Shown here one piece after another: positions 9,177 through 17,373 of a stretch of 64,000 nucleotides of DNA. Numbering within the stretch: position 1 is the first letter of the stretch; each line of letters begins with the position of its first letter. The notes under the pieces were generated by a model. The model saw only the letters and a program-made list of their open reading frames with translations. It did not search any database and was not told where the DNA came from. A program made the position numbers and the translations under genes. Source of the DNA: MPNP01 sp026710155 (lineage in GTDB: Bacteria; Pseudomonadota; Alphaproteobacteria; Rhodobacterales; Rhodobacteraceae); contig OZ241737.1 of NCBI GenBank assembly GCA_965200885.1, positions 62,001 to 126,000 on the forward strand. The letters run 5' to 3'.

Positions 9177-9858
9177 AATCTACATTCGCATAATGAAACG
9201 CTGAAAAATATCCCCGAATATGATCAGAAAGGATTGGCTTGAATGCACGTCTGGATTTCATTCTGGAATACCATCCCTTGATTTCGGCATATTCCTCTTT
9301 TTTCCAATTTATCGCACCCACATAGTCAAGACAAGAGAGATGGGCTGCCACGGTCAAATCCGCCAAGGTCAACCGGTCACCGGCTATCCACCTCCTGTGC
9401 ATGATCAGGAACTGAAGGTACTTGGTATGATTTTTCAGCTTTTCCATCCCGAATTTCATCCTTCTTTCATCAGGTGATCCCCTTTGCTGTATTCTTCGCA
9501 ACATTCGTTCAAAAACCAAAATGGAAGTCACTTCCTGATTAAATTTTTCATCAAAAAAGGAAATCAACCTCCTCATTTCACATTGCTCGCGCGGATTTTC
9601 GGGGATCAACCTTGTTGTATCATCAGGAGCAATGGCTTCAATATACTCGCATATGGCCTGACTATCGGCAAATACTTCCTTACCTTTTCTAAGGGCCGGA
9701 ACCTTGCCTGCAGGATTCAATTTTTGGAAGGCAACCCTTTTTTCCCAGTATCTCTCCTCCCTGAGGATAAAATCAATCTTCTTTTCGGCCAGAACAAGGC
9801 GTACCTTGCGACAGAAGGGAGAAAGGGGATAATGATAAAGAATATAGGAATTGTCCAT
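9169..9858 (-). CDS. Glutathione S-transferase family protein
   Basis: A 229-residue cytosolic GST. The thioredoxin-like N-domain starts LYHYPLSPFCRKVRLVLAEK, with the usual serine/cysteine region near residues 14-17, then NPAGKVPAL with the cis-proline, and FADSQAICEYIE for glutathione contacts. The alpha-helical C-domain includes RWIAGDRLTLADLTVAAHLSC-like sequence. The substrate cannot be read from the sequence. First gene of the GST-queG-SDR operon; its end overlaps queG by 8 bp. Confidence 0.92.
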   Translation of the reverse strand: MDNSYILYHYPLSPFCRKVRLVLAEKKIDFILREERYWEKRVAFQKLNPAGKVPALRKGKEVFADSQAICEYIEAIAPDDTTRLIPENPREQCEMRRLISFFDEKFNQEVTSILVFERMLRRIQQRGSPDERRMKFGMEKLKNHTKYLQFLIMHRRWIAGDRLTLADLTVAAHLSCLDYVGAINWKKEEYAEIKGWYSRMKSRRAFKPILSDHIRGYFSAFHYANVDFD

Positions 9859-10008
9859 TAATCACATAATTCAATTCAAATGGATTGTAACCAACTTTTG
9901 AACTGGTTTTTCACCACATACATCGGCGACTTGATGTAGATCAATTAGAGATTTATGGAAGCGGATTTCAAGCCATTTCGGACGGTTGTCAAAAATATTA
10001 TTTTTGTG

Positions 10009-10043
10009 ATTTCCCCCTTATCATGAAAAGATAAGGGGGAAAT
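10009..10043 (+). terminator. 14-bp hairpin with T-run on the plus strand
   Basis: TTTCCCCCTTATC pairs perfectly with GATAAGGGGGAAA around a 7-nt loop, plus one more A-T pair. A six-T run follows on the plus strand. The nearest transcribed gene, the phasin-like protein, enters from the other side, so on its own strand the hairpin is preceded by an A-run rather than followed by T. It may still work in both directions. Confidence 0.7.
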
Positions 10044-10061
10044 TTTTTGCATGCCTATTGA

Positions 10062-10472
10062 TCAATTAGAGATGACAGGTGTTTCCCTGGCAACCTTCTT
10101 GACTTTTTTGGCCGGTGCCTTGGAATCAGAAGTTTCAACTTCAGGAGAGGTTTCCATTTCTGATTTTGCCAGAAAAATGTCCAGTGCTTCCTTCTGGGCG
10201 TTTTTGATTAAATCGGCTGAATTCATGAAATAATTCGTTGTTGTTTCACCAGATGCTGAAACGATGTTGAACATGGTTTTGGAAAATTGTTCGGGATTTT
10301 TGAATTCGGAAACCAGTTTTATCCAACCGTCAACCAGTTCCTGGTTCAACTTTCTTGAATATTCCACGTTGTTTTCTGCCAAGGTCAATGAAATATTGAC
10401 AATATTCTTGTTCAGATCTGCTGTCTTATCCATGTTTTCCGTGATTTGAGTCAGGGTATGATTTTCTGTCAT
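10062..10472 (-). CDS. Phasin-like protein
   Basis: A 136-residue, helix-rich, hydrophilic protein. Repeated amphipathic stretches (ENNVEYSRKLNQELVDGWIKL, FKNPEQFSKTMFNIVSASG) and a Lys/Ala/Pro-rich C-terminal tail (SKAPAKKVKKVAR) resemble phasin-family proteins that coat polyhydroxyalkanoate granules. No PHA synthase or depolymerase lies in this window, so the link to PHA is by family resemblance only. The tail resembles the basic Lys/Ala tails of PhaF-type phasins. It is a single gene with a strong hairpin 20 bp after its stop. Confidence 0.6.
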   Translation of the reverse strand: MTENHTLTQITENMDKTADLNKNIVNISLTLAENNVEYSRKLNQELVDGWIKLVSEFKNPEQFSKTMFNIVSASGETTTNYFMNSADLIKNAQKEALDIFLAKSEMETSPEVETSDSKAPAKKVKKVARETPVISN

Positions 10473-10667
10473 GCTCTTATATCCTTATTGACTTGTTTAA
10501 CTTGAAATTCATGTTGAATCATGATGATCCATTTAATGCTGCACCGCAGAATTTCAATGGTCATGGATAGGATTTCTGCTTTTTTGTTTGCCCTTCAAAA
10601 ATTTATATGTTTGAATTTTTTTGAAATGAAATATTTAAATACGGCAACAAAATAAATTAGGTCACAT

Positions 10668-13493
10668 ATGCCGGAAACAATCCTTAATCCATCACCAAAA
10701 GTTTCGGAAGAGGTTAAGCAGACCACATGTTACATGTGTGCCTGTCGATGTGGTATAGATGTCCATCTCAGGGATGGAAGAGTAAGGTATATTCAGGGTA
10801 ACAGAAAACATCCGGTCAATCGGGGCGTGCTTTGTGCCAAGGGTTCTGCGGGAATGCTTCATCTGGAAGCACCTTCAAGATTGAATTCCCCACTGCTTAG
10901 AACAGGTGAAAGGGGTGAAGGCAAATTCAAGTCAATTTCATGGGATGAAGCTCTGTCACTTGCTGCAGGTTGGTTGGGAGAAGTTCGATCTGAAGATCCC
11001 AGAAAGCTGGCCTTTTTTACCGGAAGAGACCAAAGTCAATCACTCACCGGATGGTGGGCTCAACAATACGGCACACCCAATCATGCTGCCCATGGTGGGT
11101 TTTGTTCAGTGAACATGGCTGCCGGAGGGATTTATTCCATAGGTGGATCCTTCTGGGAGTTTGGACAACCTGATTGGAAAGAATGCAAACTGGTCATGCT
11201 TTTTGGTGTGGCGGAGGACCATGATTCAAATCCGATCAAAATGGGACTGTCAGAAGTTCGTAGAAACGGAGGCAAGATCATCTCCGTCAATCCAGTCAGG
11301 ACAGGATATTCGGCTGTTGCCGATACCTGGATTGGAATCAATCCGGGTACTGATGGCTTGCTTGTTCTTTCCATAATTGGCGAATTGCTCCGTTCCGGCT
11401 GTATAGATGTTGATGGTTTGCGGTACCATACCAATGCCCCCTGGCTGGTCAATTTGTCAGGGGGGGCGGACAGAGGGCTGATTGTCAGGGATGACCAGGG
11501 TAATCCCTTGGTAATTGACAGTCGGAACGACAAGCTGGTTTCCCATATGGATCCCGGCGCTCAACCACTGCTGTCAAAAACAATTACCACACCCGAAGGT
11601 CAAGGGGCTGCCACCGTTTTCAAGCTGATGGTCGAAAAATATCTTCAACCGGAGTTTCTACCGGCAAATGTCAGCGAAAAAACCGGAGTTCCAGCGTCTA
11701 TCATTGAAGGTTTGGCTCGTGAATTATATCAGGTTGCACTCGAACACTCAGATGAAATCAATCATGCTTGGCGGGATATTTACGGCCGGGAACACAAGAC
11801 CATGAAAAAGCGGCCGGTTGCCATTCATGCCATGCGGGGAATTTCAGCCCATTCAAACGGCTTTCAATCCTGCCGAGCCCTTCATTTGCTGCAAATGTTA
11901 CTCGGCACCATAGATACACCTGGTGGAACACGCTATAAGCCCCCTTATCCCAAACCCTATGACATTCATCCTTCACCGGCAAGATATGCAGGTCCTGAAA
12001 CTCCATTGTCAGGCTCTCCACTGGGCTACCCCAAAGGTCCTGAAGATCTTTTGATCGAACCGGATGGAACTCCCCAAAGAATTGACAAGGCCTATTCCTG
12101 GGAAGCTCCTCTGGCAGCACATGGCATGATGCATTCGGTTATTTCCAATGCTGCGGCAGGGGATCCCTATCCCATTGAAGTTCTATTCCTCTATATGGCC
12201 AACATGGCATGGAATTCCTCGATGAACACACCCTCGGCAATGAACGATCTGAAAGCCAAGGATCGGGGTGGAAATTACAAGATTCCCAAGATTATCGTGT
12301 CCGACGCATTCTCCTCGGAGATGACTTCATTTGCCGACCTTGTCTTGCCTGACACGACTTATTTCGAAAGATATGATGGTATTTCATTGCTTGACCGGCC
12401 GATCGGCGAACCTGATCTGGTTGCTGATGCCATCAGGTATCCGGTCGTCGAGGTGACGAGGAATGTCAGACCGTTTCAGGATGTTCTGCTGGAATTGGGA
12501 GCTCGTTTGAAACTTCCCGGTTTTGTTGATGGCAACAATGAACCAAAATGGAAGAACTATGCCCATTACCTGGCCAATCATGAAAGAAAAAAAGGGGTTG
12601 GACCCCTGGCTGGATGGCGAGGCAAGAAAGGTAATGAATCAGGTAAGGGGGAACCAAACCCTGATCAAATCGATAGATATATTGAAAATGGAAGTTTCTG
12701 GTCAGCCGAAATACCCGAAGGGGCGCTCTATTTGAAAAATGTCAATCAGGATTATCAGGAATGGGCGGTGGACATGGGGTTTTATGATTCTCCCAGCCCC
12801 TTCAAGCTGGAAATTTACTCCGAAACACTACGCAAGTTTCAATTGGCAGGTGAGGGGCATGGTCCCAATCAACCGCCTGAGGAATTGCGAGCCAGAATAA
12901 CCGAGGCCTTTGATCCCTTGCCGAGTTGGTATCCTCCCGGGAATATATCGGAAGAAGACTTCCCTTATTCGGCCATAACCCAAAGGCCAATGGCCATGTA
13001 CCATTCATGGGGTTCGTTGAATCCCTGGCTTCGTCAAATCCATTCAGAAAACAGATTGTTTGTACCAGAATCAATTTGTCAAAAGGAAAACCTTAAAGAA
13101 GATGACTGGGTTTGGGTGGAATCACCAACGAACAGAATCAGGGTTCAAATTAAGCCCATGAAGGCCGTAAATTCAAATACACTCTGGACCTGGAATGCCA
13201 TCGGCAAGCGTTCGGGAGCATGGAACCTCTCTCCCAAGTCACCGGAAACAACAAAGGGATTTTTACTCAACCATCTGATTTCCGAATTGCTGCCAGAACA
13301 ACCCAACGGGATGCGCTGGGCCAATTCTGATCCCATCACCGGTCAGGCAGCCTGGTATGATCTCAAGGTAAGGATTAAAAAAGCCAAGGCAGGTGAAGAA
13401 GGTATATATCCTGAATTCAAATCCCAGTATAAACCACCAGATTCACGACGAAGACCATCAACCCTTCAGTATGGGAAGGAGTGGACCGAATGA
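10668..13493 (+). CDS. soeA: Molybdopterin oxidoreductase, SoeA-type sulfite dehydrogenase catalytic subunit
   Basis: A 941-residue member of the DMSO-reductase family. The N-terminal 4Fe-4S ligands are C21, C24, C28 and C56 (TCYMCACRCGIDV, then GVLCAKGS). There is no Tat signal, which fits a cytoplasm-facing enzyme. Followed by a four-cluster ferredoxin and a DmsC-like membrane subunit, it has the three-gene order of SoeABC, the quinone-linked enzyme that oxidises sulfite to sulfate in the cytoplasm. Sulfite arises from taurine or other sulfonates and thiosulfate. The assignment rests on operon form and subunit sizes; other CISM enzymes with this layout are possible. The stop overlaps the soeB start (ATGA). 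Confidence 0.82.
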   Translation: MPETILNPSPKVSEEVKQTTCYMCACRCGIDVHLRDGRVRYIQGNRKHPVNRGVLCAKGSAGMLHLEAPSRLNSPLLRTGERGEGKFKSISWDEALSLAAGWLGEVRSEDPRKLAFFTGRDQSQSLTGWWAQQYGTPNHAAHGGFCSVNMAAGGIYSIGGSFWEFGQPDWKECKLVMLFGVAEDHDSNPIKMGLSEVRRNGGKIISVNPVRTGYSAVADTWIGINPGTDGLLVLSIIGELLRSGCIDVDGLRYHTNAPWLVNLSGGADRGLIVRDDQGNPLVIDSRNDKLVSHMDPGAQPLLSKTITTPEGQGAATVFKLMVEKYLQPEFLPANVSEKTGVPASIIEGLARELYQVALEHSDEINHAWRDIYGREHKTMKKRPVAIHAMRGISAHSNGFQSCRALHLLQMLLGTIDTPGGTRYKPPYPKPYDIHPSPARYAGPETPLSGSPLGYPKGPEDLLIEPDGTPQRIDKAYSWEAPLAAHGMMHSVISNAAAGDPYPIEVLFLYMANMAWNSSMNTPSAMNDLKAKDRGGNYKIPKIIVSDAFSSEMTSFADLVLPDTTYFERYDGISLLDRPIGEPDLVADAIRYPVVEVTRNVRPFQDVLLELGARLKLPGFVDGNNEPKWKNYAHYLANHERKKGVGPLAGWRGKKGNESGKGEPNPDQIDRYIENGSFWSAEIPEGALYLKNVNQDYQEWAVDMGFYDSPSPFKLEIYSETLRKFQLAGEGHGPNQPPEELRARITEAFDPLPSWYPPGNISEEDFPYSAITQRPMAMYHSWGSLNPWLRQIHSENRLFVPESICQKENLKEDDWVWVESPTNRIRVQIKPMKAVNSNTLWTWNAIGKRSGAWNLSPKSPETTKGFLLNHLISELLPEQPNGMRWANSDPITGQAAWYDLKVRIKKAKAGEEGIYPEFKSQYKPPDSRRRPSTLQYGKEWTE

Positions 13494-14236
13494 CCTCCCT
13501 TCCAAAAAGCACAGAACGTAAACTTGGTCTTGTCATAGATCTGGATGTATGTGTTGGCTGTCATGCCTGTGTAACCAATTGCAAGGCCTGGAACACCAGT
13601 GGGTACGGTGTTCCCCTGGCTGATGAATCCCCTTATGGAAATGATCCCTCGGGTGTCTGGTTAAACAGGATTCACAGTTTTGAAACTGAACAAAATGACA
13701 TGAGTGCACTCGTTCATTTTCCCAAAAGTTGCTTGCATTGTGATGATGCACCCTGTGTTACTGTGTGCCCAACAGGTGCTTCATACAAACGTGTTTCCGA
13801 TGGCATAGTGTTGGTTGATGAATCTAAATGCATGGGTTGTGGATTGTGTGCGTGGGCATGCCCCTATGGCGCACGAGAAATGGACCCGGTTGCAGGTGTC
13901 ATGAAAAAATGCACATTGTGTGTTGATCGAATCTACAATGAAAACCTTCCTGAAGAAGACAGGGAACCGGCCTGTGTCAGAACCTGTCCTACCAACGCTA
14001 GGTTCTTCGGTGATCTATCAGATCCCGATTCAGAAGTCGCCCAATTGGTGGCTTGCAGAGAATCGGTTGATTTGATGCCTGAGCAGGAAACAAGCCCAGT
14101 AAATCAATATCTACTTCCCATCGAAAGGTATGGCGCCGACGAGCTTGCAAGTCCGGATTTCAACCTTGCTTCGCTTGCCAACCAAAAATCAGGAGGAGTC
14201 CTTTCCTGGATTGACAACCTTCTAAATGGAAATTAG
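13490..14236 (+). CDS. soeB: 4Fe-4S ferredoxin subunit of SoeABC-type complex
   Basis: A 248-residue electron-transfer subunit of the DmsB type. Four cysteine groups are seen in order: CVGCHACVTNC, CLHCDDAPCVTVCP, CMGCGLCAWACPYGA, and CTLCVDRI with ACVRTCPTNA. These would bind four clusters that carry electrons from the molybdenum subunit to the membrane subunit. The ATG at 13490 overlaps the soeA stop as ATGA and is preferred to the GTG at 13481. It is separated from soeC by 8 bp. Confidence 0.88.
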   Translation: MTSLPKSTERKLGLVIDLDVCVGCHACVTNCKAWNTSGYGVPLADESPYGNDPSGVWLNRIHSFETEQNDMSALVHFPKSCLHCDDAPCVTVCPTGASYKRVSDGIVLVDESKCMGCGLCAWACPYGAREMDPVAGVMKKCTLCVDRIYNENLPEEDREPACVRTCPTNARFFGDLSDPDSEVAQLVACRESVDLMPEQETSPVNQYLLPIERYGADELASPDFNLASLANQKSGGVLSWIDNLLNGN

Positions 14237-14244
14237 GACCTGAA

Positions 14245-15162
14245 TTGCATCCGGCCATATCCATCATTGTGTTTTCCACCTTTTCCGGTGTCGGATTTGG
14301 CATCGGTTTCTGGCTGGGGATTCTGGGCAATGGAATCCAATCACCAACCATTGTCATTGCAGGTCTTACAGCACTGGTTTGGGCAAGTGTTGGATTGATC
14401 AGTTCCGTCTTTCATCTGCGCAGACCAACAAGAGCCATTCGGGCCTTCTCCCAATGGCGTTCCTCCTGGCTATCAAGGGAAGGGATACTTGCCATTCTGA
14501 CCTTGAGTTGCATTTTCATCTACATCGTACTTCGGCTTTTCAATATAAATGGTCTGGGAGTGCAGATCATGGCTTGGATTATTTCACTACTGTCATTGGT
14601 GACGGTGTATTCGACAGCCATGATCTATACCCAGTTGAGGGCTGTGCCTGCCTGGAACACGGTTCTGACACCCCTTGTCTTTATTGGGTTTTCCCTACTT
14701 GGTGGTGGTGCCTTCTGCTTTTCCTTTCTGCCAGAATTTATCAGTCGGGACTTTATGTTCGTTATTCTTGCATTACTGGTTGGAGCCTGGGCAATATGGA
14801 TTTTATGGAGTTGGAGAAGAGACCGTATAGGAATGGGAGCATCCAGTGTTGAAACAGCCACCCAACTGGGAAAATTGGGTACGGTCAAGCCCTTTGAACC
14901 TCCCCATATGGGTCCGAATTACCTCACAAGGGAAATGGGTTACCGTCTGCCAAAAAGCAAATCCACCCAGTCAAGGGGACTTGCAGTTGCATTGGGTCTT
15001 ATAATTCCAATTCTTCTTTATTGCATTGTATTTGTTTATCAGGATTCAGGAGTTGCCAATGTTTCCCGTATGTTACTATTCTGCTTTGTTTTTTTCGGCA
15101 TCTTCATATCAAGATGGCTGTTTTTTGCTGAATCACGTCACACCACCATGCTTTATTATTGA
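14245..15162 (+). CDS. soeC: DmsC-like membrane anchor of SoeABC-type complex
   Basis: A 305-residue integral membrane protein with about eight hydrophobic segments, of the DmsC/YnfH anchor type. It would take electrons from SoeB and reduce quinone in the inner membrane. HPAISIIVFSTFSGVGFGIG at the start and the SVFHLRRPTRAIRAFSQWRSSWLSREG stretch, with its conserved histidine and arginines, are characteristic. The start codon is TTG at 14245, supported by AGGA ten bases upstream and by the short gap after soeB. A 12-bp hairpin follows 65 bp after the stop. Confidence 0.85.
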   Translation: MHPAISIIVFSTFSGVGFGIGFWLGILGNGIQSPTIVIAGLTALVWASVGLISSVFHLRRPTRAIRAFSQWRSSWLSREGILAILTLSCIFIYIVLRLFNINGLGVQIMAWIISLLSLVTVYSTAMIYTQLRAVPAWNTVLTPLVFIGFSLLGGGAFCFSFLPEFISRDFMFVILALLVGAWAIWILWSWRRDRIGMGASSVETATQLGKLGTVKPFEPPHMGPNYLTREMGYRLPKSKSTQSRGLAVALGLIIPILLYCIVFVYQDSGVANVSRMLLFCFVFFGIFISRWLFFAESRHTTMLYY

Positions 15163-15227
15163 AATGAACACTGACCATATGTTCTGACCGTATACCTTTC
15201 CCAACAACTTTTACCCAAAGTAAAAAA

Positions 15228-15254
15228 CGACCTTTCTATAAGATAGAAAGGTCG
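15228..15254. terminator. 12-bp perfect hairpin after soeC
   Basis: CGACCTTTCTAT pairs perfectly with ATAGAAAGGTCG around a 3-nt loop. On the plus strand, coming from soeC, it is preceded by six A and not followed by T; on the minus strand the T-run follows. It probably ends soeABC transcription, but the textbook orientation is antisense. Confidence 0.6.
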
Positions 15255-15390
15255 AAGTCTAATCACCAAAAAGAGAGGAGGTAAGGCGATCAGGTCAAGT
15301 ATAGTAATAAGTATTTCTAATTACAAGGATAATTTTTCTTGGAAGCCATCTGGAAAAAAATTCATAATACCGTTTGATTGACAATCTTAA

Positions 15391-15569
15391 GGGCACCTCT
15401 ATTTATTGTCTTCAAGCCACAATTCGTCAAATCTGCCACACCTCCGATTTTCGTTGAAGATAGTGTCAAAGCCCCTAAGGGAAAGGAAAGAATTCATTCC
15501 TTGCCGACACTGGGTTGGGAAAATTCAATGTTCTGGATTTTGGATCCACCTTATTAAATGGAGGTGCCC
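15391..15569. mobile_element. MITE-like element with 15-bp inverted ends and TTAA flanks
   Basis: The left end GGGCACCTCTATTTA and the right end (read inward from the other side) GGGCACCTCCATTTA form terminal inverted repeats with one mismatch. TTAA sits directly outside both ends (15387-15390 and 15570-15573), as a 4-bp target duplication would. A 32-codon minus-strand frame (15497 to 15399, starting MNSFLSLRGFDTIF) has its stop inside the left repeat, as transposase genes often do. The size, 179 bp, suggests a non-autonomous derivative. TTAA fits the YTAR targets of the IS5 group, an inference only. Confidence 0.6.
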
Positions 15570-15620
15570 TTAAATCATATCAGCTGGGAATGTCTGTCAG
15601 CTGCAATCATTAACGATCAT

Positions 15621-15790
15621 CTCTGTTACTTGATTTACTCTAAATAACACAATCGTCTAGTTTTGTTACTTATCCTGTTGCAACTAACATCCCTGTTACT
15701 TGATTTACTCTAAATAACACAATCGTCTAGTTTTGTTACTTATCCTGTTGCAACTAACATCTCTGTTACTTAATTTACTCTAAGTAACAT
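15621..15790. repeat. 70-bp tandem repeat, 2.4 copies, upstream of fic
   Basis: Two copies (15621-15690 and 15691-15760) differ at one base, and a partial third copy runs to about 15790. Each begins CTCTGTTACTTGATTTACTC (CC for CTC in copy 2) and holds a second TGTTACTTATC. In the third copy the half-sites GTTACTTA and TAAGTAAC form a perfect 8-bp inverted repeat with an 8-bp spacer (15765-15788). In copies 1 and 2 the same arms are imperfect (15625-15648, 15695-15718). The array ends about 35 bp before the fic ATG. Confidence 0.9.
15765..15788. promoter_or_regulatory. Candidate operator palindrome before fic
   Basis: GTTACTTA-8 bp-TAAGTAAC is a perfect dyad 34 bp upstream of the fic start codon, and degenerate versions occur in the two preceding repeats. 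The downstream Fic protein has a C-terminal winged-helix region, so autoregulation is a reasonable guess. No footprint or consensus from a known regulator supports it. Confidence 0.45.
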
Positions 15791-15822
15791 AATTAAGCAA
15801 AAATTAAACTTCAGGAAGTGGA

Positions 15823-16983
15823 ATGGACAAGTCAGATCGTATAGGTTTTTTTAAAAAAAGCAGTGCAGTAGCAGGAGAAACATATGAAGCATATATTCCC
15901 AAGCCTCTACCGCCATCACCCCCGCTGGATATGTCGCGTCTTTACCCATTACTGGATAAGGCAGCCACAGCCATGGGACGGCTGGATGGGATGAGCATGG
16001 TTTTGCCTGATGCTTACTTATTCTTATATATGTACATCAGAAAAGAAGCTGTTTTATCCTCACAAATAGAAGGGACGCAGTCTTCTTTTTCTGATCTTCT
16101 CTTATATGAGAATGAGGAAGCGCCGGGTGCTCCAATAGATGATGTAACAGAGGTTTCCTGCTATGTAGCTGCTATGAACCATGGTCTTGAGCGTTTGAAA
16201 AATTTTCCCCTTTCGCTCCGATTAATAAGAGAAATCCACAAAATTTTAATGCACAATGCTCGCGGTGGTAATAAACTACCCGGAGAGTTTCGTTCATCAC
16301 AAAATTGGATTGGTGGCACCGGGCCGGGAAACGCACGCTTCGTGCCTCCTCCACCTGAAGATTTAATGGAAACATTAGACAAGTTTGAGAAGTTCCTACA
16401 CGATTCAAACGTAAAAATGCCTGTACTTATAAAAGCGGCTTTAACACATGTTCAATTTGAAACTATCCATCCATTTCTGGATGGCAACGGCAGGCTTGGA
16501 CGATTGCTCATTACTTTTATTCTTTGCCATGAGGGCGTTCTAAATCAGCCTCTCCTTTATCTTAGCTTGTATTTTAAAACAAATCGACAACAATATTATG
16601 ATCATCTTCAATCAGTACGAAAAACAGGTGATTGGGAATCATGGGTTGAGTTTTTCCTAACCGGAGTCATTGAGACAGCTGAACAAGCGACGGAAACTGC
16701 AAAAAATATTCTTAAATTGTTTGATGATGACAGGGATAGTATTACAGCTTGTGGAAATTCTGCTGCAGTTTTAACCGTTCATAATTATTTACAAAACCAA
16801 CCGATCTCTTCGACAACCAAAATACGAGATAAATGTGAATTATCCTTGCCTACTGTCTTAAGAAGCCTGAGAACATTGGAGGCTATAGGCATAGTAAGGG
16901 AAATTACTGGTAAAGAACGTAACAAGATTTTTGTTTATGATCACTATATTAACATACTAAGCCAAGGTACCGAACCACTCTGA
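15823..16983 (+). CDS. Fic family protein with C-terminal winged helix (class II, auto-inhibited)
   Basis: Fic proteins transfer AMP or related groups onto target proteins. Here the N-terminal Fic_N region carries the inhibitory motif SSQIEG (residues 79-84, S-x-x-x-E-G), which marks class II self-inhibition. The catalytic loop is a perfect HPFLDGNGRLGR (216-227). The last 90 residues (TVHNYLQNQPISSTTKIRDK, LPTVLRSLRTLEAIGIVREI) look like a winged-helix DNA-binding domain. Length, 386, is normal and the gene is intact. No Phd-type antitoxin gene lies next to it. Its A+T-rich codon use, the adjoining repeats and the MITE-like element suggest a transferred island. Confidence 0.93.
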   Translation: MDKSDRIGFFKKSSAVAGETYEAYIPKPLPPSPPLDMSRLYPLLDKAATAMGRLDGMSMVLPDAYLFLYMYIRKEAVLSSQIEGTQSSFSDLLLYENEEAPGAPIDDVTEVSCYVAAMNHGLERLKNFPLSLRLIREIHKILMHNARGGNKLPGEFRSSQNWIGGTGPGNARFVPPPPEDLMETLDKFEKFLHDSNVKMPVLIKAALTHVQFETIHPFLDGNGRLGRLLITFILCHEGVLNQPLLYLSLYFKTNRQQYYDHLQSVRKTGDWESWVEFFLTGVIETAEQATETAKNILKLFDDDRDSITACGNSAAVLTVHNYLQNQPISSTTKIRDKCELSLPTVLRSLRTLEAIGIVREITGKERNKIFVYDHYINILSQGTEPL

Positions 16984-17373
16984 TTAGGCAGATTTCTTTA
17001 TATTTTATTTCAAATGCAAAATTAACCTGATCATATGCTGATAATTCAAACTGTCCTTTCTGGGTGAGGCATCATCCTCGAATGTCGAAACTATTTCTGT
17101 ATTCAACAACTCCTGCAGAAACGCAGAGCGGTGAAATACTTCTGGAGCCCTGGCCTCCGATTTTCCTCCTGTTCCTTTTACAATTCCGGAAAGGGTACGA
17201 TAAATTTCAAGTGGTGAAAAAGTACAATCTTATAGTTGCTTGGTGAATCGGGTGCTACGGCCCTAGCCAAACTTTCAGAACAATAAGGCTGATCTACGGT
17301 GTCATCTGCCCAGAAGTCATTGGCGGCATGTTGAATATCCCAACCTCTTGAAAGGGAAACCGACTACATTTGT
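16984..17373. other. Gap with no supported gene
   Basis: About 390 bp between convergent fic and gltB. A 60-codon plus-strand frame (17064-17246) has no recognisable motif. No clear hairpin is seen. Confidence 0.4.

Noticed and set aside
13481..13489. GTG start for soeB
   Set aside because: The ATG at 13490 overlaps the soeA stop as ATGA and matches the family N-terminus better.
15621..15790. CRISPR-like array
   Set aside because: The repeated unit is 70 bp and tandem with no unique spacers, and no cas genes are nearby.
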